DNA from: Trichodesmium sp. MAG_R03
GTDB taxonomy: Bacteria > Cyanobacteriota > Cyanobacteriia > Cyanobacteriales > Microcoleaceae
Assembly: GCA_023356535.1 (NCBI GenBank)
Contig: JAKQYF010000011.1
Coordinates: 1 to 47,492, forward strand
DNA length: 47,492 bases
Direction of reading: 5' to 3'
Position 1 is the stretch's first letter; each line of letters starts with the position of its first letter. Below the pieces are notes generated by a model. It saw nothing but the letters and a program-made list of their open reading frames with translations. It made no database searches and was not told the origin of the DNA. This document shows positions 46,890 through 47,492 of the stretch, piece after piece. A program made the position numbers and the translations under genes.

Positions 46890-47202
46890 ATTTAACTTTC
46901 TCGCCTGATAAAAGAATAAGCAAGCAATTTTACGAATTAAGGAGGTGATGTTAATGGTTATGCAGCAGTTATCCTGAATGTCCATTAGAAGTAAGTTTCT
47001 GACTCCATATTAGTCTCAACATTTTGAAATTATATCTACCTTGAAATTTGGCGTTGGTAATTGGTAAGATGATTTTCTACTAGGGGTGATACCCATCACT
47101 TACTTTGGTAAGATACTTAGAGGTATTAAAAACAGGCTACTCTTAAAGCTTTATCTCTTGATTCACCAACGCCTGAAATTTTGAAATAAGGAAAGTACAA
47201 CC
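46890..47202. other. Gap between the second and third GTPase of the array
   Basis: The only notable item is the strong Shine-Dalgarno with a seven-codon ORF at 46939-46977. Downstream the sequence holds no gene until the AAGGA site that serves ATG 47203. Confidence 0.5.
46939..46977 (+). promoter_or_regulatory. Perfect Shine-Dalgarno before a seven-codon ORF
   Basis: AAGGAGGTGAT (46939-46949) fully complements the usual 16S rRNA tail and stands eight bases before ATG 46954. The frame then reads MVMQQLS and stops. The +1 frame behind it gives YPECPLEVSF. It may be a leader peptide, or the stub of a lost gene. Confidence 0.4.
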
Positions 47203-47492
47203 ATGTCAAAGTCAAATCAAGAAAAATCAACAAATTCTCTTGGTTCATTTATTAACTACAAACAAGTGGTAATGACCTTAGCAAATGACTTAAATAGATT
47301 AAAGTCATTCAGTAATAAGCTTAACCTAAGTAAATCAATTGAGTTAATTGATACTATTTTAGAAAAAATCAGAACAGAATCTTTTTCTCTTGCTATTGTT
47401 GGTAAATTTAATCGAGGCAAAAGTAAATTGATTAATGCTTTATTAGGTCAAGAAATTTTACCATCTCATGTCTTACCGACAACAGCAACTCT
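47203..47492 (+). CDS. Third dynamin-like GTPase, cut by the right edge
   Basis: The frame opens with ATG 47203 behind AAGGA. The 96 visible residues include a helical lead (NYKQVVMTLANDLNRLKSFS) and the P-loop LAIVGKFNRGKSKLINALLG. A short LPSHVLPTTAT follows, where the switch-I threonine of the family sits. The pattern is the same as in the two preceding genes, closest to the 657-residue one. The remainder lies outside the window. Confidence 0.88.
   Translation, partial: MSKSNQEKSTNSLGSFINYKQVVMTLANDLNRLKSFSNKLNLSKSIELIDTILEKIRTESFSLAIVGKFNRGKSKLINALLGQEILPSHVLPTTAT

Noticed and set aside
1..47492. tRNA, rRNA or a known riboswitch
   Set aside because: I saw no cloverleaf, rRNA-like stretch or recognisable riboswitch core on either strand when reading by eye; short or divergent RNAs could have been missed.

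Overview
The window comes from a cyanobacterium, most likely a filamentous, AT-rich one. The evidence is HIP1-type GCGATCGC octamers in several genes, cyanobacterial families (DUF1822, COP23, CHAT proteins with WD40 repeats), and short palindromic repeats with GGACTTACGC or TAGGGACGTT cores. The genus cannot be fixed from sequence alone.

Region 1 (about 1-4.95 kb) is a graveyard of moved and broken DNA. It holds a fragment of an unknown ORF present twice as a 50-bp exact direct repeat, a wrecked VioB/RebD-type ferritin-like gene, an intact cytochrome P450 flanked by two inverted copies of an 86-bp palindromic element, a truncated tyrosine recombinase and the first part of an IS701-type transposase.

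Region 2 (about 4.97-15.4 kb) starts a large accessory system. A minus-strand operon encodes an Hsp70-like ATPase, a coiled-coil protein and a small radical-SAM activase-like enzyme. Divergent from it run a zinc-ribbon/coiled-coil/membrane protein (frame broken by a 56-bp tandem duplication), a soluble coiled-coil protein and a double CbbX/SpoVK-type AAA+ protein.

Region 3 (about 16-28.2 kb) is strongly AT-rich. In it I found no GCGATCGC by eye. It encodes a sigma-like protein with a membrane segment, a DUF1822 protein with inserted HEAT repeats, a dynamin-like GTPase, a second GTPase followed by a 1201-residue protein that looks like a GAP1-type GTPase partner, and a frameshifted double COP23 gene.

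Region 4 (about 28.5-37 kb) encodes an exported protein with two complete trypsin-like domains plus TPRs, a small membrane protein, and a 1604-residue CHAT-protease/STAND-ATPase/14-blade WD40 protein.

Region 5 (about 37.7-47.5 kb) holds a PD-(D/E)XK nuclease-like gene, a C39-like cysteine peptidase with an acidic repeat leader, a COP23 lipoprotein, a decayed IS630 with non-autonomous derivatives nearby, and three successive dynamin-like GTPases, the last cut by the window edge.

Taken together, about 42 kb brings together four kinds of NTP switch (Hsp70, AAA+, STAND, GTPase), three kinds of protease (trypsin, CHAT, C39-like), a radical-SAM enzyme, a sigma-like protein and envelope sensors. 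This resembles the NTP-dependent conflict or programmed-response systems known from multicellular bacteria. The combination seen here, especially Hsp70 with radical SAM and the GTPase array beside double-trypsin and CHAT effectors, is the best candidate for an undescribed system. That reading is an inference from domain content and gene order.
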